Assembly (NCBI RefSeq): GCF_039614845.1
Contig: NZ_JBDIML010000004.1
Location: forward strand, 62,001-126,000
Source: Ornithinibacillus xuwenensis
Lineage (GTDB): Bacteria; Bacillota; Bacilli; Bacillales; Amphibacillaceae
DNA: 64,000 nucleotides
Direction: 5' to 3'
Positions 8,884-18,173 of the stretch are shown piece by piece. Position 1 is the first letter of the stretch. Each line of letters opens with the position of its first letter. The translations under genes were made by a program, and so were the position numbers. The notes beneath the pieces are model-generated. The model saw only the letters and a program-made list of their open reading frames with translations, did not search any database and was not told the DNA's origin.

Positions 8884-9082
8884 CTATGTTTCCCCCATAT
8901 CAAAAAGCCGTCCATACGAATTCGTATTTCAAATTTTTGTAGAATTTATATTTTAAAACTATACCATATCCAAAGAAAGTTTACACGGAAATATTCTTAA
9001 AAAACTGCTTAAGCTTCTAACCAGAGAACTAGCCCACATTTCTTTGAGCTGTTTCATTTATTTCTTGCCATTAACTTTTTGT

Positions 9083-9112
9083 TTGCAACAAATAGACGAG
9101 ATTAGTTATGTT
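9083..9112 (+). promoter_or_regulatory. Candidate promoter of the MOSC gene
   Basis: TTGCAA (9083-9088), 18-bp spacer, TATGTT (9107-9112), about 50 bp before the start codon. The -10 matches poorly, so this is tentative. Confidence 0.35.
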
Positions 9113-9161
9113 AAACTAATAATATAAAAATTCTAGTTATATAGAGGAAGAAGGTTCTACA

Positions 9162-9824
9162 TTGCAGCAGCCATTTTTGCAAAAAATTTTAACTGGAAAA
9201 GTACGGACAATTGGAGAAGCACATGCAACAAATCCAATGGATAAACAATGGGAAACAGGTATGTTTAAGCATGAAGTAAACGAACCCATTTGGTTGAGTA
9301 AGACAGGGCTTGTAGGTGATGAAGTAGCCGATACAAAGAATCATGGTGGTTTAGAAAAGGCGATCTTTGCTTATCCAATTGAACACTATGATTACTGGAG
9401 AGAGGATCTACCTATTGATACGATAGGAATAGGAGCGATGGGGGAAAATCTAGCAGTTAAAAATATGGAGGAAGCATCTGTTTGTATCGGTGATATTTAT
9501 CAGCTTGGTGAAACGGTTATTCAGGTATCTCAACCACGAAAGCCTTGCTGGAAGCCCGGACGCCGTTACTTCGTTCCTGACTTTGTCCTTCGCATTAAAA
9601 ACACTGGAAGAACAGGATGGTATTATCGTGTGTTACAAGAGGGTGAGGTAAAAGCGGGATTAGAATTAACATTAGTCGAAAGACCGGTACCGAAATGGAC
9701 AATTGCAGCTTGTAATGATGTGTTAAATGTCTATAAGGATGATTTAGATGCAGCTAGAGAGCTTGTCGACTGTGAGCTACTTGCTGATGCATGGAAGCAT
9801 TCCTTGAAAAAGCGCCTGAAGTAG
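9162..9824 (+). CDS. MOSC domain protein, YiiM/YflK-like
   Basis: This 220-residue protein has an MOSC (molybdenum cofactor sulfurase C-terminal) domain at about 20-165 with GGLEKAIFAYP and GAMGENLAV motifs and the conserved Cys129 (RKPCWKPG), then the short helical tail typical of the YiiM subgroup. YiiM-type proteins bind molybdenum cofactor and reduce N-hydroxylated bases in E. coli; this role is inferred by family. The start is TTG, supported by a GAGGAAGAAGG site 9 bases upstream. It appears to be a single-gene unit. Confidence 0.88.
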   Translation: MQQPFLQKILTGKVRTIGEAHATNPMDKQWETGMFKHEVNEPIWLSKTGLVGDEVADTKNHGGLEKAIFAYPIEHYDYWREDLPIDTIGIGAMGENLAVKNMEEASVCIGDIYQLGETVIQVSQPRKPCWKPGRRYFVPDFVLRIKNTGRTGWYYRVLQEGEVKAGLELTLVERPVPKWTIAACNDVLNVYKDDLDAARELVDCELLADAWKHSLKKRLK

Positions 9825-9841
9825 ATATGAAAATAAAATAA

Positions 9842-9890
9842 TGCCCCTTTTCTGCTCCGTTAGTTGATTCAGGAGTTAGAAATGGGGCAG
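9842..9890. terminator. Candidate hairpin terminator between convergent MOSC and hsp20 genes
   Basis: TGCCCC ... GGGGCA arms extend through TTTTCTGCTCC / AGGAGTTAGAAA to an imperfect 18-bp stem. A T-rich run follows on the minus strand, so it best serves the hsp20 gene; the plus-strand tail is weak. Confidence 0.55.
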
Positions 9891-9905
9891 TTAGCTTTTA
9901 GTAGA

Positions 9906-10340
9906 TTATTCATCTTCTAGCTGTTCAACAGTCACTCGATTTTTATGTCCAGAGTTAGAAACCAATCGATGTAATTGGATATAAACTAAGCCATTTCGAT
10001 ACGTTGCTTTAATTTTATCCTGGCGAACAGGAAATGGTAATTGTATATTGCGCTCAAACACACCTTGGAGGATCTCTTCTTTTACGATTGTCCCTCCTCG
10101 ATGACCGATATCGATTGTTCCGCGAAGCTCTAATGTTGCATAGTCAACGTAAATATCAATTTTATCTAAATTGGTTAGTCCGGGTATATTTGCGATACAC
10201 AAAAGCTCATGATCTGTTTGATAGAGATTAATTTGGGGAATTGTTGGTTTAAGTACTCCCTCGAATTGGTCCCAAAATTGTTCGCCAAAGAAATGATCCA
10301 TATTTCGTTTCCAGTCCGTCATTTGTTGAAATGGGTCCAT
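9906..10340 (-). CDS. Hsp20/alpha-crystallin family small heat-shock protein
   Basis: 144 residues with an alpha-crystallin domain at about 32-135: NIPGLTNLDKIDIYV, the strand VFERNIQLPFPV and the late ATYRNGLVYIQL, the usual A-x-x-x-n-G-L motif region. Such proteins are ATP-independent holdases; in Bacillus several (CotM, CotP, YocM) are spore-coat or stress associated, and this sequence cannot be assigned to one of them. A GAGGTG ribosome site precedes the ATG. No CIRCE element is seen upstream. Confidence 0.85.
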   Translation of the reverse strand: MDPFQQMTDWKRNMDHFFGEQFWDQFEGVLKPTIPQINLYQTDHELLCIANIPGLTNLDKIDIYVDYATLELRGTIDIGHRGGTIVKEEILQGVFERNIQLPFPVRQDKIKATYRNGLVYIQLHRLVSNSGHKNRVTVEQLEDE

Positions 10341-10474
10341 CCTAACACCTCATTTTTTTCAGAGTATGATAGTTATACGATATGCAAATCCTATAAATGG
10401 GTGTATGCCCTAGACTTAAAAAATTGCAATAAGCTGCTTTATGAAATCTATTGTAGTATTTAGGAGGTTATTTT

Positions 10475-11062
10475 TTGCTTAGTAATGCGCTCGTAATGGT
10501 TGCCATTATACTTATTATTAATGTTGTATATGTCTCGATGTTTACAATTCGAATGATTCTTACATTAAAAGGCCGACGATATGTCGCGGCATTTGTAAGT
10601 ATGTTTGAAATTGTTGTTTACATTTTCGGATTAGGGCTAGTTTTAGACAATTTAAATGAAATTCAAAATGTTGTAGCCTATGCACTTGGGTATGGGATTG
10701 GTGTTGTTGTTGGTTCCATCATTGAGGAAAAATTAGCACTTGGCTACATAACCGTAAATGTAGTATCCGGTAATCCGGATTTGAATTTTACCAAAAGACT
10801 ACGGGAGAAGGGCTATGGTGTGACAAGCTGGTCAGCATATGGAATGGACGGCGACCGGCTATCCATGCAAATTCTGACCCCAAGAAAATATGAGCTTAAG
10901 CTTTATGAGGAGATTAAAACAATTGATCCAAAAGCATTTATCATCTCCTATGAGCCGAAGCAAATTCATGGCGGATTTTGGGTGAAGCAGGTTCGCAAAG
11001 GGATATTATTAAAGCCTAGAAATAAGTCTGCATCAGAATTACAAAATGATAATAAAGAATAG
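10475..11062 (+). CDS. yebE: UPF0316 / DUF2179 membrane protein YebE
   Basis: 195 residues: three N-terminal membrane helices (about 5-25, 38-60, 66-85) and a C-terminal DUF2179-like cytoplasmic domain (about 90-180) beginning GYITVNVVSGNPDLNFTKRL in two parts. UPF0316 proteins are conserved next to purE in Bacillus (yebE); their function is not known. The start is TTG after a perfect AGGAGG site 7 bases upstream. The small yebG gene that follows in B. subtilis is absent; the purE control region comes next. Confidence 0.88.
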   Translation: MLSNALVMVAIILIINVVYVSMFTIRMILTLKGRRYVAAFVSMFEIVVYIFGLGLVLDNLNEIQNVVAYALGYGIGVVVGSIIEEKLALGYITVNVVSGNPDLNFTKRLREKGYGVTSWSAYGMDGDRLSMQILTPRKYELKLYEEIKTIDPKAFIISYEPKQIHGGFWVKQVRKGILLKPRNKSASELQNDNKE

Positions 11063-11114
11063 AATTGCCTGTACAATAAGTATCTAGCGAACAGAATAAC
11101 TGGATACAAGTGCA

Positions 11115-11158
11115 AAATCCGAACATTCATTTATTATTATGATAAAACGTTCGATAAT
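11115..11158 (+). promoter_or_regulatory. Inverted PurBox pair (PurR operator) of the pur operon
   Basis: The left box at 11115-11127 fits AWWWCCGAACWWT perfectly. The inverted box at 11146-11158 fits at 11 of 13 positions. They are 18 bp apart, and the right box ends 3 bp before the -35, the same layout as at pbuG. Known role: PurR binding, relieved by PRPP. Confidence 0.85.
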
Positions 11159-11161
11159 TTA

Positions 11162-11190
11162 TTGACTTACGTAACTGGTTTTGTTATTCT
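11162..11190 (+). promoter_or_regulatory. Sigma-A promoter of the pur operon
   Basis: TTGACT (11162-11167), a 17-bp spacer and TATTCT (11185-11190). Transcription would start near 11197, some 15 bp before the riboswitch aptamer. Confidence 0.82.
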
Positions 11191-11212
11191 TAAACCGACA
11201 ATTTAAAACGTT

Positions 11213-11281
11213 TCCTCATATATTCTTAGGGATAAGGCCTTTGAGTTTCTACCCGGCACCGTAAATGCTGGACTATGAGGG
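11213..11281 (+). promoter_or_regulatory. Guanine-type purine riboswitch aptamer of the pur operon
   Basis: P1 arms CCTCATA/TATGAGG enclose the textbook core GAGTTTCTACC, CCGTAAA and GGACTATG, with C at the specificity position. It lies in the 355-base interval between yebE and purE, which otherwise holds the PurBoxes, the promoter and the terminator. The 3' strand of P1 can instead pair with the terminator's 5' arm (see findings), which is the classical antiterminator switch. Confidence 0.96.
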
Positions 11282-11331
11282 AAGATGAATCATTGTAAGG
11301 ATAACAATGATTACTTTTAGGGTGCTTTTTT

Positions 11332-11377
11332 GTCTATTCATCTTCTCTCATTAAGAGGGGGACGAATAGACTTTTTT
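11332..11377 (+). terminator. Riboswitch-controlled terminator of the pur leader
   Basis: Stem GTCTATTC/GAATAGAC with an inner CTTCTCTC-type stem, then six T. The region 11336-11351 of its 5' side is also complementary to 11275-11290 at the base of the aptamer. Confidence 0.88.
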
Positions 11378-11417
11378 AATGGAATGAAAAATGATGATAC
11401 ATAGAGAGGGCGATACA

Positions 11418-11909
11418 ATGGCTACTGTCAGTGTGATAATGGGTAGTATTTCTGATTGGGAAACCATGGAACATGCATGCAAGGCATTAGACGATTTACA
11501 AATTCCGTATGAAAAAGATGTGATATCGGCACATCGTACACCAGACAACATGTTTGAATATGCAAAAACAGCACGTGAACGTGGTATTAGGGTAATTATT
11601 GCTGGTGCAGGTGGTGCTGCACATTTACCTGGCATGGTAGCCTCCCAAACAACACTTCCAGTAATTGGGGTTCCAGTTCAAACGAAAGCATTACAAGGAC
11701 TCGATTCATTGCTTTCAATTGTACAAATGCCTGGGGGTGTTCCTACTGCTACCGTCGCAATTGGGAAGGCGGGTGCTGCCAACGCTGGAATTCTAGCAGC
11801 TCAAATAATTGGTGCATTTGATTCCGAAGTGGCGGCAAAACTAGCAAGCTATCGAAAGGCTGTGCAATCAAAAGTAGCAGAAATGAGGGAAGAACTTGCA
11901 AAGAAATAG
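11418..11909 (+). CDS. purE: 5-(carboxyamino)imidazole ribonucleotide mutase
   Basis: 163 residues. This class I PurE converts N5-CAIR, made by PurK, to CAIR. The motif MGSISDW at residues 8-14 and SAHRTPD near 42 are the CO2-transfer active site, and the GAGGAAHLPGM block near 70 completes it. I chose ATG 11418 with GAGAGGG 7 bases upstream, giving the normal family length, rather than an upstream in-frame ATG. First gene of the twelve-gene operon; it overlaps purK by 14 bp. Confidence 0.96.
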   Translation: MATVSVIMGSISDWETMEHACKALDDLQIPYEKDVISAHRTPDNMFEYAKTARERGIRVIIAGAGGAAHLPGMVASQTTLPVIGVPVQTKALQGLDSLLSIVQMPGGVPTATVAIGKAGAANAGILAAQIIGAFDSEVAAKLASYRKAVQSKVAEMREELAKK

Positions 11910-13017
11910 TGTCATTCTACCTACCAAAACAATTGGAATAATTGGTGGTGGCCAGCTAGGACGAATGATGGCAATGGCTGCAAAAGCAATGGGTTACCAT
12001 GTTGCTGTACTTGACCCGACACCAAACTGCCCCACAGCACAAGTTGCAGATAAGCATATAACAGCAGACTATGACGATATGAAGGCCATTGAAGAGCTTA
12101 CAAACATAAGTGATGTGATTACCTATGAATTTGAAAATGTCGATTTAGAAGCCGCTTCTTATATAGAGGAGCTTGGTAAATTGCCACAAGGTGCCTATGC
12201 CCTCGAAGTGACACAAAATCGTGAAAAAGAAAAACAATTAATGCGTGATTTAGACCTGCCAGTCCCTGCATTTCATATTGTAAGAAATCGTGTTACGTGT
12301 CAGGAAGTGCTTGAAAGTATCAACTTTCCTGTCGTGATTAAAACCTGTCGTGGAGGCTATGATGGAAAAGGTCAATTAAAACTAGAATCAACGTCTGACA
12401 TTCCAGTTGCAATGGAATTTGCAGACAAGAATAATCACTGCATTATTGAGTCATGGGTTTCATTTGATAAAGAAATCTCTGTTATTTTTACACGAGCAAT
12501 AAACGGTCAGATCGAATTCTTTCCAATTGCAGAGAATGTTCATAAAGACCATATTCTGTTCCAAACAAAGGTACCTGCAGCTGTATCGGATATTGTTCAA
12601 ATGAAAGCGTACGAGGCAGCGAAAACGATAGCGGAACACATGAACATCGTCGGAACCTTTGCGATTGAAATGTTTGTGAAACAGGATGAAATTTATCTTA
12701 ATGAGATGGCACCACGTCCGCATAATTCTGGTCACTATACCATGGAGGCTTGTAACATCTCACAATTTGCTCAGCATATTCGGGCCATTTGTGGGTTATC
12801 CCTTATGCCTGTAGAACAATTACAGCCAGCTACGATGGTTAATATTTTAGGAGAAGATGTTGAAGCAGTTCTAACAGCAATGCCTAAAATCAATCATGGA
12901 TTTGTTCACTTATATGGAAAGGACACCGTGAAAGCCAAGCGGAAAATGGGTCATATTACCTTTATTGGGAAAGCTATTGAAGAACAGCTTGAAAAGTTTG
13001 AGGAGGCAAAACAATGA
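11896..13017 (+). CDS. purK: 5-(carboxyamino)imidazole ribonucleotide synthase
   Basis: 373-residue ATP-grasp enzyme making N5-CAIR from AIR, bicarbonate and ATP. It begins with the Rossmann-like GIIGGGQLGRMMA near residue 13 and carries the ATP-grasp core TCRGGYDGKGQ near 150 and EMAPRPHNSGHYT near 265. The start is TTG at 11896, inside the end of purE, preceded by GAGGGAAG. The overlap with purE and the ATGA overlap with purB suggest translational coupling. Confidence 0.96.
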   Translation: MQRNSVILPTKTIGIIGGGQLGRMMAMAAKAMGYHVAVLDPTPNCPTAQVADKHITADYDDMKAIEELTNISDVITYEFENVDLEAASYIEELGKLPQGAYALEVTQNREKEKQLMRDLDLPVPAFHIVRNRVTCQEVLESINFPVVIKTCRGGYDGKGQLKLESTSDIPVAMEFADKNNHCIIESWVSFDKEISVIFTRAINGQIEFFPIAENVHKDHILFQTKVPAAVSDIVQMKAYEAAKTIAEHMNIVGTFAIEMFVKQDEIYLNEMAPRPHNSGHYTMEACNISQFAQHIRAICGLSLMPVEQLQPATMVNILGEDVEAVLTAMPKINHGFVHLYGKDTVKAKRKMGHITFIGKAIEEQLEKFEEAKQ

Positions 13018-14309
13018 TAGGACGCTACACCAGAGAAGAAATGGGAAAGATTTGGACAGAGGAAAATAAATTTGAAGCATGGCTTGAGGTAGAGATTTTA
13101 GCGTGTGAGGCATGGAGTGAGCTAGGAATTATTCCAAAGGAAGACGTAGAGAAGCTACGTGAACATGCTTCGTTCGATATTAACCGCATTTATGAAATTG
13201 AACAAGAAACCAGACATGATGTTGTGGCATTTACTCGTGCTGTATCAGAAACCCTTGGTGAAGAAAGAAAGTGGGTCCACTATGGCCTAACTTCCACTGA
13301 TGTTGTGGATACTGCTTTATCCTATTTATTAAAACAAGCAAATGACATCATTCGAAAAGACTTACATAACTTTATCGAGATATTAAAGAACAAGGCAATG
13401 GAAAATAAGCATACCGTAATGATGGGGAGAACGCATGGGGTGCATGCAGAGCCAACAACATTTGGTTTAAAGCTTGCATTATGGTATGAGGAAATGAAGC
13501 GTAATTTAGAGCGATTTGAATTAGCTGCTAGCAATATCGCGTTTGGAAAGCTATCAGGAGCAGTCGGAACTTATGCAAATATTGATCCGTTTGTTGAGCA
13601 ATACGTCTGTGAAAAGCTCGGACTTTCTCCAGCACCAGTATCTACCCAAACCTTGCAGCGTGACCGTCATGCAGCTTATATTTCAACACTTGCATTAATC
13701 GCAACTTCTATTGAAAAATTTGCAACAGAAATTCGTGGCTTACAAAAAACGGAAACACGTGAAGTGGAGGAATTATTTGCAAAGGGTCAAAAAGGATCAT
13801 CTGCCATGCCACATAAACGTAATCCGATTGGCTCTGAAAATATGACTGGAATCGCAAGGGTAATTCGGGGTCATATGGTGACAGCTTATGAAAATGTTTC
13901 CCTTTGGCATGAACGTGATATTTCTCATTCCTCAGCAGAGCGTATTATATTACCGGATGCAACAATTGCTTTGAATTATATGCTTAATCGCTTTGGGAAT
14001 ATCGTGAAGAACTTAACGGTATTTCCAGAAAATATGAAACGAAATATTGATAAGACACATGGCGTTATTTTCTCACAACGTGTTCTCTTAGCATTAATCG
14101 ATAAGGGAATGGCTCGTGAAGAAGCATATGATATCGTGCAACCGAAAGCCATGGAAGCATGGGAGACGGAGGTACACTTCAAAGAGCTTGTGGAAAAAGA
14201 AGAGAAGATTACGTCTTTACTAACAGAAGCTGAAATTGAGAATTGCTTTGATTACACATATCATTTAAAAAATGTTGATGTTATCTTTGATCGCATCGGC
14301 TTAAACTGA
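13014..14309 (+). CDS. purB: Adenylosuccinate lyase
   Basis: 431 residues of the fumarase/aspartase superfamily. It cleaves SAICAR to AICAR plus fumarate and adenylosuccinate to AMP plus fumarate. The superfamily signature appears as GSSAMPHKRNPIGSEN near 262, with the catalytic His region GRTHGVHAEP near 138 and the TSTDVVDTA block near 88. ATG overlaps the purK stop by 4 bp. Confidence 0.97.
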   Translation: MIGRYTREEMGKIWTEENKFEAWLEVEILACEAWSELGIIPKEDVEKLREHASFDINRIYEIEQETRHDVVAFTRAVSETLGEERKWVHYGLTSTDVVDTALSYLLKQANDIIRKDLHNFIEILKNKAMENKHTVMMGRTHGVHAEPTTFGLKLALWYEEMKRNLERFELAASNIAFGKLSGAVGTYANIDPFVEQYVCEKLGLSPAPVSTQTLQRDRHAAYISTLALIATSIEKFATEIRGLQKTETREVEELFAKGQKGSSAMPHKRNPIGSENMTGIARVIRGHMVTAYENVSLWHERDISHSSAERIILPDATIALNYMLNRFGNIVKNLTVFPENMKRNIDKTHGVIFSQRVLLALIDKGMAREEAYDIVQPKAMEAWETEVHFKELVEKEEKITSLLTEAEIENCFDYTYHLKNVDVIFDRIGLN

Positions 14310-14319
14310 GGTGACGAAC

Positions 14320-15033
14320 GTGAAGGCAGAGCTATTATATGAGGGGAAGGCTAAAAAGGTTTATCGATCTTCTGCATATTCCAACCAGCTTGTTTTATCG
14401 TATAAAAACGATGCAACAGCATTTAATGGGAAAAAGAAAGCAAGCTTCATTGGTAAGGGAAGATTGAATAATGAAATTTCATCACTTATTTTCCCGTATC
14501 TACATGAGCGTGGAATTCGAAGTCATTTTATACAACGATTAAATGATACCGAACAAGTAGTGCTTGAGACAAAGATTATTCCACTAGAAGTAGTGGTTCG
14601 AAACCTAGCAACAGGTAGTATAACAAAGCGTTTAGGCTTTCAGGAGAGGACTCCATTTGAGCCTGCGCTTGTTGAACTATTTTATAAAAATGATGACTTG
14701 GATGATCCAATAATTAATGATGATCATGCTCTGCTTTTAACGGATATAACTTCAAAGGAATTACGCGAAATAAAAGTAAAAGCATTAGAAATTAATACCG
14801 CATTACGTGAACTTTTTCAATCTATTAATCTGAAATTAGTAGATTTCAAGCTTGAGTTTGGCCGTCTGCCTGATGGCAGTATTGTATTATCCGATGAAAT
14901 CTCACCAGATACGTGTCGTTTATGGGATATGGAAACGGATGCGAAAATGGATAAGGATGTATTTCGTCAGGACATTGGTGATTTAGTAACGGTTTATGAA
15001 CAAATACTAGAGCGACTGGAGGCAAGAGTATGA
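14320..15033 (+). CDS. purC: SAICAR synthetase
   Basis: 237 residues; ligates aspartate to CAIR with ATP. The start region ELLYEGKAKKVY and later motifs KIIPLEVVVRNLATGS and SDEISPDTCRLWD are diagnostic. I chose GTG 14320 because GAGGTGA lies at 14308-14314; a second GTG at 14311 in the same frame would add three residues and match the B. subtilis length, but it is itself part of that ribosome site. The uncertainty is only three codons. Confidence 0.95.
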   Translation: MKAELLYEGKAKKVYRSSAYSNQLVLSYKNDATAFNGKKKASFIGKGRLNNEISSLIFPYLHERGIRSHFIQRLNDTEQVVLETKIIPLEVVVRNLATGSITKRLGFQERTPFEPALVELFYKNDDLDDPIINDDHALLLTDITSKELREIKVKALEINTALRELFQSINLKLVDFKLEFGRLPDGSIVLSDEISPDTCRLWDMETDAKMDKDVFRQDIGDLVTVYEQILERLEARV

Positions 15034-15287
15034 GAAAGGTAACAGTTTACATTACATTGAAACAAGGTGTGCTTGATCCGCAGGGTAAAGCAATTCAAGA
15101 ATCCTTACATTCATTAGGATATAAAGAGGTTCAAGAGGCTCGTGTCGGAAAGTACATTGAAATGCAGGTTGAAGATGGTACAGACATAGAAGTCGAAGCT
15201 CGTGTGAAACAAATGTGTGATAAACTGCTTGCCAATCCGGTTATTGAGGACTACCACTTTGAGGTGGAGGGGGCTGTTCGCTCGTGA
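15030..15287 (+). CDS. purS: FGAM synthase subunit PurS
   Basis: 85-residue small subunit of the three-part formylglycinamidine synthase (PurSQL) of Gram-positive bacteria. It begins with VTVYITLKQGVLDPQGKAI and contains the family GKYIEMQVE strand near 48. It bridges PurQ and PurL in the complex and helps ammonia channelling. ATG overlaps the purC TGA (ATGA), and the gene overlaps purQ by 4 bp. Confidence 0.95.
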   Translation: MRKVTVYITLKQGVLDPQGKAIQESLHSLGYKEVQEARVGKYIEMQVEDGTDIEVEARVKQMCDKLLANPVIEDYHFEVEGAVRS

Positions 15288-15970
15288 AGTTTGCTGTCAT
15301 CGTTTTTCCAGGGTCTAACTGTGACCGTGATATGCATCATGCTGTTCAAGAGGTTCTTGGCGAGGAAGCGGATTTAGTTTGGTATCAAAATAGCAATCTA
15401 GAAAACTATGACGGTATTTTACTTCCGGGTGGATTTTCATACGGTGACTATTTGCGTTCTGGTGCAGTTGCTTCTACTTCTGATGTCATGAATCAAGTAA
15501 AGGAGCATGCTGCTAAGGGTAAGCCGGTGCTTGGGGTCTGCAATGGGTTTCAAATTCTAACCGAAGCTGGCTTACTACCAGGGGCACTAATGCGGAATAA
15601 AGGTCTTTCTTTTATGTGTCATCAGGAAGCGCTCATGGTGCAAAATAATGAAACGATGTTTACAGGCGGTTATGGAAAAGGAGAAGTGGTTCGTTTTCCA
15701 ATCGCACATGGTGAAGGGAATTATTTCTGCGATGCAGAAACATTAGCTGAATTGAAAGCCAATAATCAAATCGTATTCACGTATGAAAATAATCCTAACG
15801 GCTCTGTTTCGGACATTGCTGGAATCACGAATAAAGAAGGTAATGTACTCGGGATGATGCCTCATCCTGAGCGTGCAGTTGAAGCATTACTTGGTAGTGA
15901 TGATGGATTAAAGCTATTCAAGTCAATTGTCCAAAACTGGAGGGAATCCCACTATGTTGCAAACGCATAA
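15284..15970 (+). CDS. purQ: FGAM synthase glutaminase subunit PurQ
   Basis: 228-residue class I glutamine amidotransferase that supplies ammonia to PurL. The nucleophile is Cys86 (GVCNGFQIL), and the His/Glu pair is in MMPHPERAVE near 197. The GTG start overlaps the purS TGA. The end of the gene overlaps the chosen purL start by 17 bp. Confidence 0.96.
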   Translation: MKFAVIVFPGSNCDRDMHHAVQEVLGEEADLVWYQNSNLENYDGILLPGGFSYGDYLRSGAVASTSDVMNQVKEHAAKGKPVLGVCNGFQILTEAGLLPGALMRNKGLSFMCHQEALMVQNNETMFTGGYGKGEVVRFPIAHGEGNYFCDAETLAELKANNQIVFTYENNPNGSVSDIAGITNKEGNVLGMMPHPERAVEALLGSDDGLKLFKSIVQNWRESHYVANA

Positions 15971-18173
15971 TATTAGTCCAGAACAAATTGAACGTGAGAA
16001 ACTATATCAAGATATGGGGCTCAGTGAGCAAGAATTTGAAATGGTAAAGCGTATTTTAGGACGACGTCCTAACATTACAGAGACGGGAATTTTTTCCGTT
16101 ATGTGGTCAGAGCATTGTAGTTATAAAACTTCAAAACCACTACTCAAGAAGTTTCCTACCAAGGCACCACATGTTCTACAAGGTCCTGGTGAAGGTGCTG
16201 GAATAATCGACATTGGTGATAATCAAGCGGTCGTTTTCAAAATTGAAAGTCACAACCACCCATCTGCAGTGGAGCCATATCAAGGAGCGGCGACAGGGGT
16301 AGGTGGAATTATTCGCGATGTCTTTTCAATGGGAGCTCGTCCTATTGCGTTAATGAACTCATTACGATTTGGTAACCTAACGACAGATCGGGTTAACTAT
16401 CTTTTCTCTGAGGTTGTCAGTGGTATTGCTGGGTATGGTAACTGTGTTGGAATTCCTACCGTTGGTGGAGAGGTTCAATTTGATGATTCCTACGAGGATA
16501 ACCCGCTAGTCAATGCGATGTGTATTGGCTTAATAAATCATGACGAAATTCAAAAAGGTATTGCAGCTGGTATCGGCAATACAGTTTTATATGCAGGCGC
16601 ACCTACTGGTCGTGATGGTATCCATGGTGCAACCTTTGCATCCGATGACTTAGCAGAGGATGCCGCGAAGGACCGTCCAGCGGTTCAGGTTGGTGATCCA
16701 TTTATGGAGAAGCTATTAATTGAAGCTTGTTTGGAGGTTATCCATTCCGATGCTTTAGTGGGAATGCAGGATATGGGAGCTGCTGGCCTTACCTCCTCTG
16801 CGAGTGAAATGGCAAGTAAAGCTGGAACTGGTATGGAAATGAATTTAGACTTAGTTCCACAGCGCGAGCAAAATATGAACGCTTATGAATTAATGCTTTC
16901 GGAATCACAAGAGCGCATGCTTTTAGTTGTGAAGATAGGTCGAGAGCAAGAAATTATTGAAGTTTTCGAACGCTATGGCCTTCAGGCGGTGGCAGTTGGT
17001 CAAGTAATTGAAGAGAAAGTATTTCGAATTAAACAGCATGGTGAAATTCAGGCCGAAATCCCAGTAGATGCGTTAGCAGAAGAGGCTCCGGTTTATCATT
17101 TGCCATCAACAGAGGCGAAGTATTACCAAGAGTTTCAGAAGATTGGGAATAGTATTCCTGCTATTGAAAAACATAGTGAAATCCTAAAGCAGTTGCTACA
17201 GCAGCCTACAGTAGCTAGCAAGGAGTGGGTGTATGACCAATATGATTCGATGGTTCAGACAAACACAGTTGTTACACCTGGTTCCGATGCGGCGGTTATT
17301 CGTATTAAAGGGACAAATAAGGCACTTGCTATTACAACAGATTGTAATTCTCGTTATATATATTTAGATCCAGAAGTAGGTGGAAAAATCGCAGTAGCTG
17401 AAGCAGCTCGAAATATTATCTGCTCTGGGGCTAGGCCACTAGGAATAACAGATGGATTAAACTATGGAAATCCAACAAACCCTGAGGTTTTCTGGCAGAT
17501 GGAAAAGAGTGTTGAAGGTATGAGTGAGGCATGTCGAACACTTGGGACACCAGTTATTAGTGGGAACGTATCACTTTACAATCAATCCAAAGGAAAAGCA
17601 ATATTTCCAACACCAATAGTAGGAATGGTAGGTTTACATGAGTCGATCGACCATATAACACCAAGCTTTTTCCAGTCTGCAGGTGATTTGATTTATTTAA
17701 TTGGTGAAACGAAAGCGGAGTTCGGAGGTAGTGAGCTGCAAAATATTTTAGAGGGTAGTTACAATGGGAAAGCACCTCAGATTGACTTAGCGGTAGAAGC
17801 GAAGCGTCAAGAACAGCTATTAACAGCGATTAAGCAAGGTGTCGTTACTTCTGCACATGATCTAGCAGAAGGCGGCCTAGCAGTTGCACTAGCTGAAAGC
17901 TTGTTTACCGATGCATTTTTAGGTGCTGATGTAAGCATTGATACAGATGCAACAGTAGCTCTATTTAGCGAAACACAATCCCGTTTCCTTGTAAGTGTAA
18001 AAGAGGAACATAAAGCTGTTTTTGAGAGCTTAGTTATGGATGCAATTGAGATTGGGACTGTGACAGCGGATGGCTATATGACCGTTCATAATAATGAGTC
18101 CGTTATTTTTAGTGAAGAAGTAGAAGAACTTCGCAACCTTTGGAAAGGGGCTATCCCATGCTTGCTGAAATAA
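15954..18173 (+). CDS. purL: FGAM synthase large subunit PurL (small-type, PurSQL complex)
   Basis: 739 residues; ATP-dependent conversion of FGAR to FGAM with ammonia from PurQ. It has two tandem AIRS/PurM-like halves with the nucleotide-binding motifs MWSEHCSYKTSKP, KIESHNHPSAVEP and DMGAAGLTSS; the second half carries SAHDLAEGGLAVALAES. I chose ATG 15954 because GGAGGG sits 8 bases upstream; the frame extends nine codons further without a ribosome site. The length matches the B. subtilis protein. Confidence 0.96.
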   Translation: MLQTHNISPEQIEREKLYQDMGLSEQEFEMVKRILGRRPNITETGIFSVMWSEHCSYKTSKPLLKKFPTKAPHVLQGPGEGAGIIDIGDNQAVVFKIESHNHPSAVEPYQGAATGVGGIIRDVFSMGARPIALMNSLRFGNLTTDRVNYLFSEVVSGIAGYGNCVGIPTVGGEVQFDDSYEDNPLVNAMCIGLINHDEIQKGIAAGIGNTVLYAGAPTGRDGIHGATFASDDLAEDAAKDRPAVQVGDPFMEKLLIEACLEVIHSDALVGMQDMGAAGLTSSASEMASKAGTGMEMNLDLVPQREQNMNAYELMLSESQERMLLVVKIGREQEIIEVFERYGLQAVAVGQVIEEKVFRIKQHGEIQAEIPVDALAEEAPVYHLPSTEAKYYQEFQKIGNSIPAIEKHSEILKQLLQQPTVASKEWVYDQYDSMVQTNTVVTPGSDAAVIRIKGTNKALAITTDCNSRYIYLDPEVGGKIAVAEAARNIICSGARPLGITDGLNYGNPTNPEVFWQMEKSVEGMSEACRTLGTPVISGNVSLYNQSKGKAIFPTPIVGMVGLHESIDHITPSFFQSAGDLIYLIGETKAEFGGSELQNILEGSYNGKAPQIDLAVEAKRQEQLLTAIKQGVVTSAHDLAEGGLAVALAESLFTDAFLGADVSIDTDATVALFSETQSRFLVSVKEEHKAVFESLVMDAIEIGTVTADGYMTVHNNESVIFSEEVEELRNLWKGAIPCLLK

